From NCBI GenBank assembly GCA_017311315.1, contig CM029645.1:27553627-27617626 (forward strand): DNA of 64,000 nt. The letters run 5' to 3'. The notes beneath the pieces were generated by a model. That model did no database searches and had not been told where the DNA came from. It saw only the letters and a list, made by a program, of their open reading frames with translations. The stretch's first letter is position 1; each line of letters starts with the position of its first letter. Positions 1-10,146 of the stretch are shown piece after piece. The stretch comes from Dendrocalamus latiflorus. Lineage: Eukaryota > Streptophyta > Magnoliopsida > Poales > Poaceae. The position numbers and the translations under genes were made by a program.

Positions 1-1008
1 ACAGGTCCTTTTTCTTCGCGAACAGGTCCTTTTTCTCGCGGAAAGGTCCTGGCGGGTTTTTTTTACGGTGGATTTTTCTGAAAAACCCCTCCAATTTGCA
101 GGATGGCGCCCCGCGGTTTTCTAAATTGCGTACGGGTCCTCATTTCATTACATACGGGTCCTCAATTTTTACGAAAAAACCCTTTAACTTTTTCGAAAAT
201 ACGCATGTACCCTCGGTTTTTTTTAAAAAACCTCCTCACAAATTATCGCCTCTTTTACTTCGGTGCACACGGTGGCTGGCGCGGCGTGTCGCCGCGCCTA
301 TGCTGCTAGTAGAAGAGGAGGAGTCGGCGTGTGGGAGGGGTACTGTACATCCATTGAAGGATGACCATCGGATATGGTTGAGTAAGGAGAGAGATGGGAG
401 GAGAGTTAATCTGGTGCGGACGTTTTTATGATGGTGTATTTCTTGGTGTATATTGTGGTGTGGACGTAGTTAAGGTCATGACTGTGGAGCAGGTAATTGT
501 TGGGTGGATGTAGCATAATTTTAACTGGTGGATTAATAGTGTAGATAACAAAACAGGTAACACCCCCTCTAATCAGTTTATACTTTATACTATAGTATCA
601 CCTTCTTTTAGCCAATCAAACTTAGGCACATAATTGCATCTCTTTTCGCTCACCAGTTACTACATGAGAATGATGGTTGCTAGCTGAAATTTCTACAACT
701 TTCTCACGCACACAGAAAGAACATGGTATGTGGAATAACGACTACAAAAAAGTAAATGGACAAACAATCAGACTCATATAGCCCATAGCGCATCAAGAAG
801 AAAGACTCAAATTCATATCAAGATAGAGAAAGGAAAATCAATACCAAATTGTAACATACATAAATTGTATGTCACTAAATATTGTAAAATCACCAATTAG
901 AAATTATGTCTGCTTTATTTCTTAAGCTAGAGGTTCTAACATCTAATTTAAAGACTAAAAAGTGATACTGACAAGTGACGAGGACAACAATTAGTTAACA
1001 ACAAGGGC
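1..1008. other. Intergenic DNA, no gene recognised
   Basis: The first ~50 bases hold three near-copies of an 'aggtcctttttc'-like word. Bases 50-330 alternate homopolymer T/A runs with GC-rich stretches, and the rest is AT-rich. Short open frames here show no domain or codon bias and look like chance. It is probably old transposon debris, but I recognise no family. Confidence 0.4.
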
Positions 1009-1064
1009 AGAAGTGGTTAAGAGAACTAACGGAGTAGGACGACCCTGCAAGTGCAAATCCTTCC

Positions 1065-1265
1065 TCACAGCTGGGACGCCCACTTTGAGGACACAGCTGC
1101 AGCCTCCCTGTCCCTCTCCCTCCTGCCGCAGTGCACTGTCTCCGGCTCCGGCTGCTGCAATGACGGCGGCGCCGCCGCATGGCAGGCCAGGTTCTGCTCC
1201 AGGATGTTCAGCAGCAGCAGCAGCAGCAGCAGGAGGAGGAGGGCGTCCGGCTTCCAGAGTTTGTC
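1065..1265 (-). other. Possible minus-strand exon or gene relic with a leucine run
   Basis: Read on the minus strand, one frame stays open for about 66 codons between a TGA at about 1266 and a TGA at 1065. The (CAG)8 run reads as a polyleucine stretch, followed by the motif NILEQNLACHAAAPP, then a Glu/Arg-rich end. The other strand also has an open frame over the same bases (1013-1426), as is common in GC-rich DNA, so openness alone is weak evidence. No family is recognised and no clear upstream exon was found. Confidence 0.2.
1209..1243. repeat. (CAG)8 microsatellite followed by AGG repeats
   Basis: Eight perfect CAG triplets at 1209-1232 run into about four AGG triplets. Confidence 0.9.
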
Positions 1266-2748
1266 TCAGCCTGAGCGAAGGACAAACAAGAAGCTCCAGC
1301 CTCAGCTTTCCTTGGATGATTAAGTTCAGTTCAGTTCAACAAGAACTAACAGCTCCTGCTCCTGCGTTTGCCTTTGCTTCCCTGATCAATCATCTGGGAA
1401 CAATTAACCTATACATGCATATATAGGCTTACTACAATATTACATGATAACTAGTATAAGGAGTTCATCACCAAATGTAATATTTATTTATCGTTAATGC
1501 ATCCAACACATATCTGACTGTGCTAACTAGTCTCTGTTTTGTTGGTTTTGCCACTTTCAGTTTCTGTAGTGGAGAGGTAAATCTGAGCCTATAGCAATGC
1601 AATGCTAAGGGAAATGATCTGCCTTGACTTTGTCAAGAAGTTGCTTTATTAATTGCACTCAACTCGAGATATCCATGACCCTGAAAAAGATGTCCCCGGC
1701 AGGCAGTTACAGCATCATGATTCATGAATTGAATTTTGAATTATGGGTTTGCAATCTGGCTTCGAAACCCATTATGAAATGCACATTTTCAATAGCTGAT
1801 ATATATAGGATCTGTCTATACATTATTCAGTTGTTTTCTCAGAAAATGGATCAAAATATCAACTATTGCATCTTAATTCTAATTCTATTGTCCAAAATAT
1901 ATCTACGTCTATAAACCTTACCCATCAGATCGGAGATCTACATCTATAAACCCTACCCATCAGATCGGAGAGACAGCGCCACCACCTACCTCTCGACTCA
2001 AGACGTGTCACGACTAAATCGTCGCCCAGAGCCCGTCTCCACCCCACGTGCTGCTACCCCACCGCCTACCTCCTCCTCTCTAGCTGCCTCTCTATCTCGC
2101 TCGTCTTGTCTTCTTCGTCTTACTATCATCAGATCTACCATGACATCTCATGTGCCTTCTAATATTCTTTTGTTCTTATCGTCCTTACCAACCTCACTGC
2201 TGTCCCCAAACCCACAGCCAACGGTGTCATCACCGTCTTGCCACATTCCATTGGTCCTCTACTACCCCAACCTTCCTCTAAGTTTGCTTTCTAATATCCA
2301 CTTATTCTTGTCGTCCCTACCAACCTCCCTAAGCTCACGGCCAGCGACGTCAACATTGCCTTGCCATGCACCGTTATTCCTCCACCACTCCGTACTCCCA
2401 TTTCCCATATATTGCTTAAATAATATTATTATATATTTTTTATTTTTTGAGTATACTCTAATAATAATTATAAAATCTTCTAAATTGGGTTCCATGAAAT
2501 TTTTTATTAAAGTCTATTTTTTATAACATAATTTGTATATATACTCATTATATATATAGAAAATAGTATATAGCAAAAATAAATGACTCTGATGACATTT
2601 TCTTAACCACATCGCATTAGATTGTCTTAGAATTAGTATATAAGTATACCGAAAGTGATAAATAAGTATAACATGTTTGTTTAAGTAGTATATTAAAAAG
2701 AGTATATACTACGGAAAAAGCTTCTTATATAGTTTCTATATAGTTTAG
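1244..2748. other. Intergenic DNA with two degenerate tandem duplications
   Basis: Two copies of a ~27-base word containing 'acccatcagatcggaga' lie at about 1910-1937 and 1945-1972 (period about 35). A looser pair of ~115-base segments, each starting 'ctaatat' and containing 'accaacct', lies at about 2158-2270 and 2292-2400. The CT-rich 173-codon plus-strand frame over this area follows the repeat rather than any protein pattern. From 2430 to 2748 the DNA is very AT-rich. No gene is seen. Confidence 0.45.
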
Positions 2749-2756
2749 TTCCTGGG

Positions 2757-3013
2757 TAGGGGTGGATATCGAGCCAACTGCTCGTCTTATCGAGCTTTTT
2801 CTAAAATTGGCATATTTTGATTTAATATCATTTTACGGATAATTTAAAAGTATTTTTAGAAACGAGCTAACGAGCCGAGCCGAGCCGAGCTTGAGCAATA
2901 TTCAAATTCATTTGAAATCAACTCATTTTAATGTTTAACCAATTAACAAGTATATTTGAAGCAATTTTGAACCGAGCCAACGAGCCCACTAACGAGCTTT
3001 TTTTCCACCCCTA
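2757..3013. mobile_element. hAT-superfamily MITE with intact TIRs and 8-bp TSD
   Basis: The 257-bp element begins TAGGGGTGGA (2757-2766) and ends with its exact reverse complement TCCACCCCTA (3004-3013). It is flanked by perfect 8-bp direct repeats TTCCTGGG at 2749-2756 and 3014-3021. An 8-bp TSD and a TAGGGGTG-type terminus are hallmarks of hAT transposons. The interior has no ORF and contains several 'cgagc' words near both ends. The element is non-autonomous. The perfect TSD supports a fairly young insertion. Confidence 0.9.
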
Positions 3014-3021
3014 TTCCTGGG

Positions 3022-3707
3022 ACAGCCCTTCGTGTGGCCAGAGGAGGTTCGAGTTGTAGGTCAGAATGCAGAAAGTGTACAAAAAATTTTCATTCAGAAA
3101 AAAGATTAGTAAAAGCACCACTATCAGATTGCAATACAATGTCTTGGCATATCGAAGTACAGATGATTATACATAAACCGTTAAGCAACTCAAGGATGCA
3201 AATGTCATGTCCGTCAACGAGGCAAAACTTGTAACTCTCGCAAATAGTCCAGAAGTGTGAACTATCAGCTTGCCATCAGATGGAACATTGCTAAGTAATA
3301 GTGTGACACGCCTAACAGGTAACAGCAGGCGTATTACACCATCCTTGCGCCTCGACTTCTGCCAATAAGAGTTTGACTTGCTCCTGTAGTTTTCGCAAGT
3401 CCTGTTATCCCAAAGCAGCACTGCATGATACAAGCCATTCATCAACCCTTTGCAGAATAAGCACAGAATGTACAGTCCTTCAGTGTAGGGGGTTACGACC
3501 GATAGAAAAAAGGCCCTTCACCTAACACAAAAAAAAACCACAGCGCATCCTAAAGACAGAACATTATGGGCGGACTACCAATATAAACACATAGGAATCC
3601 GAATGAAGACATTCGCCAAATCTGTGGTAGAGATAGGCCTCAGTGGCTGGGCTTACTGACTAATGGTTAATGTGGCATGAACATCTATGGCGGTGGGAGC
3701 CATACAT
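3022..3707. other. Unassigned DNA between the MITE and the LINE
   Basis: A 92-codon minus-strand frame (3167-3445) is the only sizeable open frame. It has no recognisable domain, and no splice-linked neighbour could be tied to it. It could be a piece of 3' UTR of the broken RBM42-like gene upstream on the same strand, separated from it by the LINE, but that is only inference. Confidence 0.25.
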
Positions 3708-3899
3708 ACATACAACAACAAAGTCTTTTGTTATAAATAAGTTGAAGTAGACTAGAAATGAAACTTTCACAAGATCAAAAAGATGAGAGCCTTGAAATAA
3801 AACCTACAATATTAAAACTATAAGCCATATATCCTGCTATCTAAGCTGAGAGCCTAAAACACTGCACCTAACTTTCTTATGGTTCTGGTACGTGGATCG

Positions 3900-5440
3900 C
3901 TAATTTCCATGCGCTCCTATCTAAAGCCTCTGTTGGAGATGTCCAAACCATCTCAAGCGATGTCGAACAAGCTTCTCTTCAGTCGATGCTACCCCCACCC
4001 TATTATGTATATCATCATTACAGATGCGATCTCGCCTTGTGTGACCATAGATCCATCGCAATATTCTCATCTCCGCTACACTCATTTTCTGTATATGTTG
4101 TCTTTTAGTCGCCAACATTCTGCTCCATATAGCATCGCGGATCTGATTCTGTCCTATAAAATTTACCCTTTAACTTTTGAGGGACTTTTTTGTCACATGG
4201 AACACTAGATGCTTGGTGCTATTTCACCCACCCCATCATCAATCTCACCGTTCCACTGTAGCATCGATCCCAAATAACGAAATGTGTCCTTAGGCACTAC
4301 TTGTCCGTCCAATCTAACATTATCGTCCGCCCTAGTACCACTGAAATCACACCTTATATACTCAGTTTTAGTCCTACTAAAGTCTAAAACCTTCAATTCT
4401 AAGGTCTTCCTCAACAACTCGAGCTTCTTATCAACACCTATTCTACTCTCATCAACTAGCACCACATCATCAGCAAAAAGCATACACCAATGGATATCTC
4501 TTTATATATCCCATGTGACCTTGTCCATCACTAGGGCAAAAATGTATGGGCTCAACGCTGACACTTGGTGTAGTCCTATCTTAATAGGAAAGTCATTAGT
4601 AACACTACCACATATTATAACATTAGTCACAATATTTTCGTACATGTATTTAATTAGGGTAATATATTTTGTTAGGATTTTTTCCTTTGGAGCACCCACC
4701 ACATGACCTTTCTTAGCACTTTGTCACAAGCTTTCTCCAAGTCAATAAACACTATGTGAACGTTCTTCTTTTGCTCCCTATACCTCTCCATCAACTGTCG
4801 TTGCAAGAAAATCGCCTCTGTGGTCAACCTCCCAAGTATAAAACCAAATTGATTTGTCGCCACGCTAGTCACTTTTCTTAAACAGTGCTCAATCACTTGC
4901 TCCCAAAGCTTTGTTGTGTGGCTCATGAGCTTAACTCCTCTATAATTAGTACAATTTTGAATGTCTCCTTTATTTTTGAAAATTGATACTAATGTACTCT
5001 TCCGCCACTCATTTGGCATCTTGTTCGATTTAAAAATCCTATTGAACAAATTAATTAGCCAAACAATCGCCACTTCTACTAGGCATTTCTACACATCAAT
5101 AGGGATATTATCAGGCCCCAACACTTTACCCACTTTCATCCTTTTTAAGACCTCTCTTACTTCTGACTCCTGGATTCTTCGAACAAACCCTCTATCGGTG
5201 TCATCAAAAGTATCATCTAGTTCAATCATACTATCATCATTGTCGTGATTGAACAACTTATCTAAATAATCTCTCCACCTATCCTTGATCTTCTTGTCTT
5301 TCACCAAAAGTCTATTAGTATCGTCTTTGATGCATTTAACTTGGTTGAAATCTCTCGTCTTCCTTTCTCGAAATTCGGCCAACTTGTAGACATCATTCTC
5401 TTCTTCCTTTGCACTTAGTTTCTGGTAAATTTCCACATAT
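3900..5440 (-). pseudogene. LINE reverse transcriptase remnants
   Basis: Successive minus-strand frames read in order as an RTE reverse transcriptase. At 5089-5436 is the linker before the RT. At 4672-5073 is the RT core with NEWRKSTLVSIFKNKGD and the CTNYRGVKLMSH block. At 4502-4702 comes the palm segment with IGLHQVSALSPYIFALVMD. At 4205-4483 is the FADD catalytic motif (LFADDVVLVDES). At 3921-4118 is the C-terminal AEMRILRWIYGHTR block. At least four frame breaks separate these pieces. The order and motifs are diagnostic of the family, and no intact protein can be made. Confidence 0.85.
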
Positions 5441-5485
5441 GGCTTACCTCATGCCTCACTCACCGTTTTCTTCATATTCTTTTTA

Positions 5486-6620
5486 CTACTTTGTATTTCT
5501 ATGTGTTGTCATCACTCCTATCATGATGTATGTGCTTGTAGCATATCTTCTCAATTGCGTTTTGTACTTTCTCGTTCCACCATATGTATCTTTAGGTTCT
5601 CCTTTTGTCCCTTGGGTCACTTTAAGCACCTCTGTAGCCACCTTCCTAATGTGAGTTGCCATCTCTGTCCACATACTATTCACTTCGCTATTCTCTTCTC
5701 CCACGTCCCACGTCCCACGTCCCTTCCATGACCATCCTCTCTTTAAACGCCTGTACGATATCTCCTTTGAGTTTCCACCACTTCGTCCTCGTGGCTCTAG
5801 CGACCTTAGCTTATTGAACTCGTAACCTAAAACAAAAGTCAGAGGGTATCAACTTATGTTACTAGATAACACACTCTCCACGTATAACCTTACAGTCTAT
5901 GCAGGCTCGTTTGTCTTCTCTCATAACAAGAACAAAATAGATTTAACTAGAGTGCTGACCGTTGCTAAAGGTAAATAAATGGGCATACCTCTTTCTAAAG
6001 GTGTTAGTTATCATGACATCACAGGCTACAACAAAGTTGAAGATATCTTCTCCCTCTTGATTCCTATCACTATAACTAAAGCCCCCATGCATCCTTTGAA
6101 ACCCTCATCTAGTTGTACCGACATGATCATTGAAATCGCCTTCTAAGAAAATCTTCTTATTGATAGGCACACTTCTAATCATATCATCTAGGCCTTCCCA
6201 AATTGCCTCTTAGCTGTCTCATCCAACCCTACTTGTCGAGCATATGCACTAACAATATTTAAAACCAAGTCACCAAAGATTAGCTTGACTAGGATAATCC
6301 TATCCCCCTTTCTCGTCACGTTAACAACTCCAGTTTTAAGGCGCTTATCGACTAAGATGTCCACTTTATTCTTATTTCATTCTGTTCCAGTATACCACAA
6401 CTTAAAGCCAATATACTCCACCTCCTTTGCCTTCTGACCCACCCATTTAGTCGCTTGAACACACAAGATATTTATACATCTTCTAATCGTTGTATCAACT
6501 ATCTCTCTTAACTTACCTATTAAGGATCCTACATTTCAACTACCCATACGAATCCTACTCTCATCGACTAGCTTCCTTACCCCTCGCACTCGTCAAGTAA
6601 AGTGCGAAGTCCCTTGCACA
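5486..6620 (-). pseudogene. LINE AP-endonuclease remnants
   Basis: The minus strand upstream of the RT encodes pieces of an exonuclease-endonuclease-phosphatase domain. The clearest is the GDFN block (FLEGDFNDHVGTTR) around 6110-6160. It is followed downstream by a stop where the family continues in frame, then by SYSDRNQEGEDIFNFV. A further piece near 6230-6300 reads VSAYARQVGLDE. Stops and shifts are frequent. The domain nicks target DNA in target-primed reverse transcription in intact relatives. Confidence 0.75.
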
Positions 6621-6885
6621 TTTTTCACTACATTCAAACGCTGATGTAGTGCGTAAATAAGGGAGTGACGTCCTGGCCCTTACTCATTTATCACCACACC
6701 CAGGTTCTGATATGGCGCGTCGCTAAGTTACACCCCAACGAAACTAATTTGGGTTTCATTCCATGAAAAGATGGCATGATTTTTACGTTAGCTTGCCAAG
6801 CCTAACACAACCCTGCTCCTTTTTCCTGGTTTAGGACATGCTATGTAGAAAACTGCATAGGCAGAGTTCGGTGGGAGACATACAT

Positions 6886-7549
6886 AATCTACCTAAATAA
6901 TGAGCCAGATTTCCTCGTTGGATTTAGGGTTGATTATATGCTATTTCAAGGTGTGTGGATATTAGCCATAATTCAAAATAGATGAAACACAACCTTAGAT
7001 AAATGCAAACTGAAAAGAAGAAAGAAGATGAGCTTATTGTAAAACAATGGAAACCGACCAGTAACCATCTGAATTCTAGATTACCAGCAAGGACCTGGAT
7101 TTTCAAAAATAAAAATGTAATCAGAGACTTGGTTACCACTTCCATTGCTTTCTTGATTTATACAAGACCTACCACGAAATCACTAGCTTGACTAACAACT
7201 TTCTGGTTAGGATCTAGGAAATGACTATGCAATTAACATTTTTTCCCATTCCTCAATTTTCCTCCATGACACTATTGTACAAGACAACAAACCCAGTATT
7301 TGTTAGATGATATAAATGGAAATGATAAACCACAAGAGAATGATGCGAGGTCAGTGTCCAGCACAACCAAGGAAAGGTTATTACCACATATAGAACATCA
7401 TCCAACATTTGTCTAATAGAACATTAAAAACATGCTGTATCACTGTACTTCCAGGGGCACCAGTGGTTGTTTACAGCTAAAAGCTAATTTGTAAATTGAA
7501 AAGGAACTTACAGTCTACAGGGTCACCTTCAGTATGCCCTAATAGAGCT
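6886..7549. other. AT-rich DNA, no gene recognised
   Basis: This stretch lies between the LINE and the RBM42-like fragment. No conserved domain is seen on either strand. It may include former 3' UTR of the minus-strand RBM42-like gene, but nothing in the sequence proves it. Confidence 0.3.
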
Positions 7550-7975
7550 TTACTTTTGAAGAATACCCTTCTTGGGCATTTTAGGTTTCTTCTGGATGTG
7601 GTTCTGAAAGGTGGGAAAATATGAAGGAAATTAGAGCACACAAGTAGAGCAACACAAACTTGGCTCAAAGAAGGTAACACGACAGAAACCTTTTGTCTTT
7701 CCAGAGCCTCAACATCTGTTCTCTCCTTCCAATTGCTCTTACGTAATTTAATAAGGGGAACAGTAAAACATATTTTCCTGAAAGCAGTGTGTTCACAAGT
7801 AATAAGGGGAACAGTAAAACAAAGCAGGTTGATGAGTGGCAGCAATTGAATCTGTAGAACTCAATAGAAGTGCAAGCCATTCATTTCTTTTATCGTTGCA
7901 GCAAGGTCTGTAGGGTTTGAAAAGCTCACAAATCCATAACCTTTAGTCTTGCCAGTCCTCTTATCTCTAACAACC
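7550..7975 (-). pseudogene. RBM42-type RRM RNA-binding protein, 3' fragment with lesions
   Basis: Three minus-strand exon remnants read in order. Exon 7878-7975 encodes the second half of an RRM, VVRDKRTGKTKGYGFVSF, with the RNP1 octamer KGYGFVSF. Exon 7690-7777 encodes IKLRKSNWKERTDVEALERQK. Exon 7550-7603 encodes NHIQKKPKMPKKGILQK and a stop. This order and the lysine-rich C-terminus are those of plant RBM42-like proteins, which bind RNA in the nucleus. Lesions: an extra T in the T run right after VSF (near 7919-7926) shifts the frame; the first intron would need a poor GC donor; and a 21-bp copy of intron sequence replaces the codons expected before IKLRK, shifting the frame again. No upstream exons are found before the MITE and copia debris above 8240. 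Confidence 0.8.
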
Positions 7976-8240
7976 TGAAAGAAAGGGTACAAATACAAAT
8001 TATGGCTACACAGCATCAAGAAACGTATGCCAAGTTCTGCAGATAAGAAACAACATACACCCTGCTACATATAACTCAGTGTCTGGGCCAGTCATAAACA
8101 GATTGTGAAAGTTTAGACAGTACACCTCAACCGCCATAGGTCTATGTGATGACCATGTTGTACAAATACTATGAAACTGTGTACTTTGGCCTTACTATAG
8201 TTTATGCCTAATGGTTTCTTAGCAATTTTACTCAGAACTA

Positions 8241-8455
8241 TTCCCTATGTTTATAATACATGTCATTTTGGACAGTTTATTTTTGTAATCATCATATCTT
8301 ACTAAAAAAGATGGTAATATTACAAGAATATTATTATCAGGGCAATTTTGAGGGACAAAAATACTGGTATCATTTTCATGTGGCCAATCATTAATTATAT
8401 ATACATCAGGGGCAAAAGGAGACAAAGTTTGGTTGCATGCATACAACATAGGGAG
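8241..8455. mobile_element. Stowaway-like (Tc1/mariner) MITE
   Basis: A 215-bp non-coding element flanked by TA dinucleotides (8239-8240 and 8456-8457). Its ends are TTCCCTATGTT and, in reverse complement, CTCCCTATGTT (10 of 11 matching). The left end continues 'tataatacatgtcattttgg', which resembles the Stowaway subterminal consensus. TA target, small size, AT-rich interior and CTCCCT-type termini all fit. Confidence 0.75.
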
Positions 8456-8515
8456 TACGTGTCAAATTTCTGAGGGCAGTATGTATCATATGTTGATTCG
8501 AACCTGCGACCACCA

Positions 8516-8990
8516 GTGCACAATGATCGTGATATTAGGAAAGCTAGGAAGAAATTGGTAAATCAGGATTGTGTGATTGATAGTTTGAATGCTGAACTTG
8601 TTAGGCTTAGATCACTAATTCCTGATGATGGAAATTGTGATGCTTGCCTAGTTTTGCATTTTGAGTTAGATAAGTTAAGAACTATTCACTCATCCATTCT
8701 TGGTCAGCTTAGAATAGCAAATAAAAAATTGAAGAGATGAATTCTTCCTTTGCTCTTGGCACTAATATTCATGCAAATGTTATTGATGAGTTACTCGTCA
8801 CTAAGGACAATCCAACTAAATTAAAAATTGTGTTACTTGCTAATTCCTTAGCCTATATCTCTCATAATAAGCAACTAAAAATGCTATGATAAAATTCTTT
8901 AACTCAAGTCTAGCAATTCTTTAGCTTCTAACACTCGTGCTATTGTTCAAGATGGCTCACTTGTGCATCTCACAATGAGTTAATCTGCAT
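8516..8990 (+). pseudogene. Fragment of copia (SIRE-like) gag coiled-coil region
   Basis: A 74-codon frame (8516-8740) reads as a charged, leucine-rich coil with CDACLVLHFELDKLR, followed after a stop by more of the same kind of sequence. The C-x2-C-x2-L motif followed by leucine-heavy coil also occurs in the copia gag at 15.6-15.8 kb in this window (CANCPKLTAELESI and CNNCEKLNFELISL). It is an isolated scrap with no LTR beside it. Confidence 0.6.
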
Positions 8991-9622
8991 TCGACGATGA
9001 GTTAATCATATCTGGGATGCTTCTACTAGGACTATAATGGCATGGCGTGTGGCCGTTGGCAGTGTTATGGCAGGGTACAGTCTGTTGGCGAGGTGGCGCG
9101 GTTGCTATGCCATGTTTGACGTAGGTGCAGCGACGAGCGAGAGGCAACGCTGGTGAGAGCGCGAATGAAGCCCTGCCACGCGGCGGTCACAGTGGTCAGA
9201 AGGTGTCTTTGAGAAGGAAAGCGGATTTCACGAAGAAGAAACCGTAGTTTGGCTGGAGTTTCCAGATTTACCAAAAATGTCAATTTCAAGCAAAATTCAT
9301 ATAAATTCAAAAAAAAAATAGAAATTTTGGGCTGTTTCAATCGGTTGGCCAGGAGCTCTCGATATTCCACTCCAAAATGCCAATATACCAAGTTACCGAC
9401 ATCTGCGGTTCAAGCAGCTTTTTGATTTCACTGCATTGGATTAGAAATAAACTAGTCACTATGTTTTTACATCTTGTGCCTGGACTACAATCAGCACATT
9501 AACTTTTAAATTTATATATTTTCATACCATAATTTTTTATATTTCTTTCTGTATTTTATTTATTGCAATTCCTTAATATTTTGGATGTTTTAATTCTGAT
9601 TGTCTATATCTGGATACAACAG
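8991..9622. other. Unassigned DNA, GC-rich then AT-rich
   Basis: Bases 9030-9200 are GC-rich with no recognisable domain. From 9230 on the DNA is AT-rich, including a long A run near 9308 and intron-like T-rich sequence up to the acceptor at 9621-9622. Confidence 0.3.
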
Positions 9623-9682
9623 ATTTATGGATATGAGAATGAATATGATTCAACATGGGAAAATTACGTTGACGTGATGTAA
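9623..9682 (+). other. Possible orphan terminal exon of an unknown gene
   Basis: After a T-rich tract and a CAG acceptor (9620-9622), a 19-codon frame reads IYGYENEYDSTWENYVDVM and ends in TAA. The composition is protein-like (acidic and aromatic) and distinct from the AT-rich surroundings. No upstream exons were identified and I do not recognise the family. It may be the last exon of a gene fragment left in transposon debris, or chance. Confidence 0.25.
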
Positions 9683-10146
9683 TTCTTCATGTGATCTCTC
9701 CCTCTATCTTGTTAGTTGTTAGTACAGACAACATAGATATAATATATATGTTGGCACTGTTTAATTAATAAATCCAAGTCGTAGACTTAGGGTGGGTTTT
9801 TTTTTGCTGCAGCTTATGGCTTATGATTGCGGTTAATATCTTTTGGCCATAGTATGATTGTGAATAAACTAAATACCGATAAAGTGCTTTAAAATAGCAA
9901 CAAAGAAACCGATCTAGCTAAAATGAAGTTACCAGAGAAGCCACGCGGTAAGAATAGATATCGTATCCGGTCACCCTAAGAATAGACATTTGACCGCGCA
10001 TGCTCAAAATTTTTTCCGTCTCCGAATCAAAAGCCAAAAAGCGGCGCTGATAAATCTGCGTCGCTACCATCTCGCCTCGTCCTCCTCGCAACGCCGCTGG
10101 TGCGACTCTTTCAAACCCTAACATTGATTTTTCTGTAACATACGCA
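9683..10146 (+). promoter_or_regulatory. Upstream region of the F-box gene
   Basis: Composition shifts from AT-rich to GC-rich around 9990, and a CT-rich leader-like stretch (10060-10146) with 'tcgcctcgtcctcctcgc' leads into the ATG. No unambiguous TATA box at a fixed distance could be chosen, so this is assigned by position and composition only. Confidence 0.35.

Larger units (their letters stand above)
3708..6868 (-). mobile_element. RTE-clade LINE, full length but decayed
   Basis: A non-LTR retrotransposon of about 3.16 kb read on the minus strand, with a 5' leader, AP-type endonuclease, reverse transcriptase and a short 3' end. The 3' end on the minus strand is 'ctttgttgttgtatgtatg', the simple TTG-type tail of plant RTE elements. 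The copy is bounded by a ~17-bp direct repeat, CGGTGGGAGNCATACAT, at 3691-3707 and 6869-6885 with one mismatch (c versus a), consistent with a target-site duplication. Many frameshifts and stops split the coding region into short frames, so this copy is dead. Confidence 0.85.

Noticed and set aside
2005..2526. 173-codon plus-strand ORF rich in Ser/Leu/Pro
   Set aside because: It follows a degenerate CT-rich tandem duplication and runs into AT-rich sequence. There is no domain and no codon bias.
8485..8520. tRNA-like T-loop word GGTTCGAATC on the minus strand
   Set aside because: The T stem does not pair and no anticodon or acceptor arms are present. At most it is a SINE box-B relic or chance.
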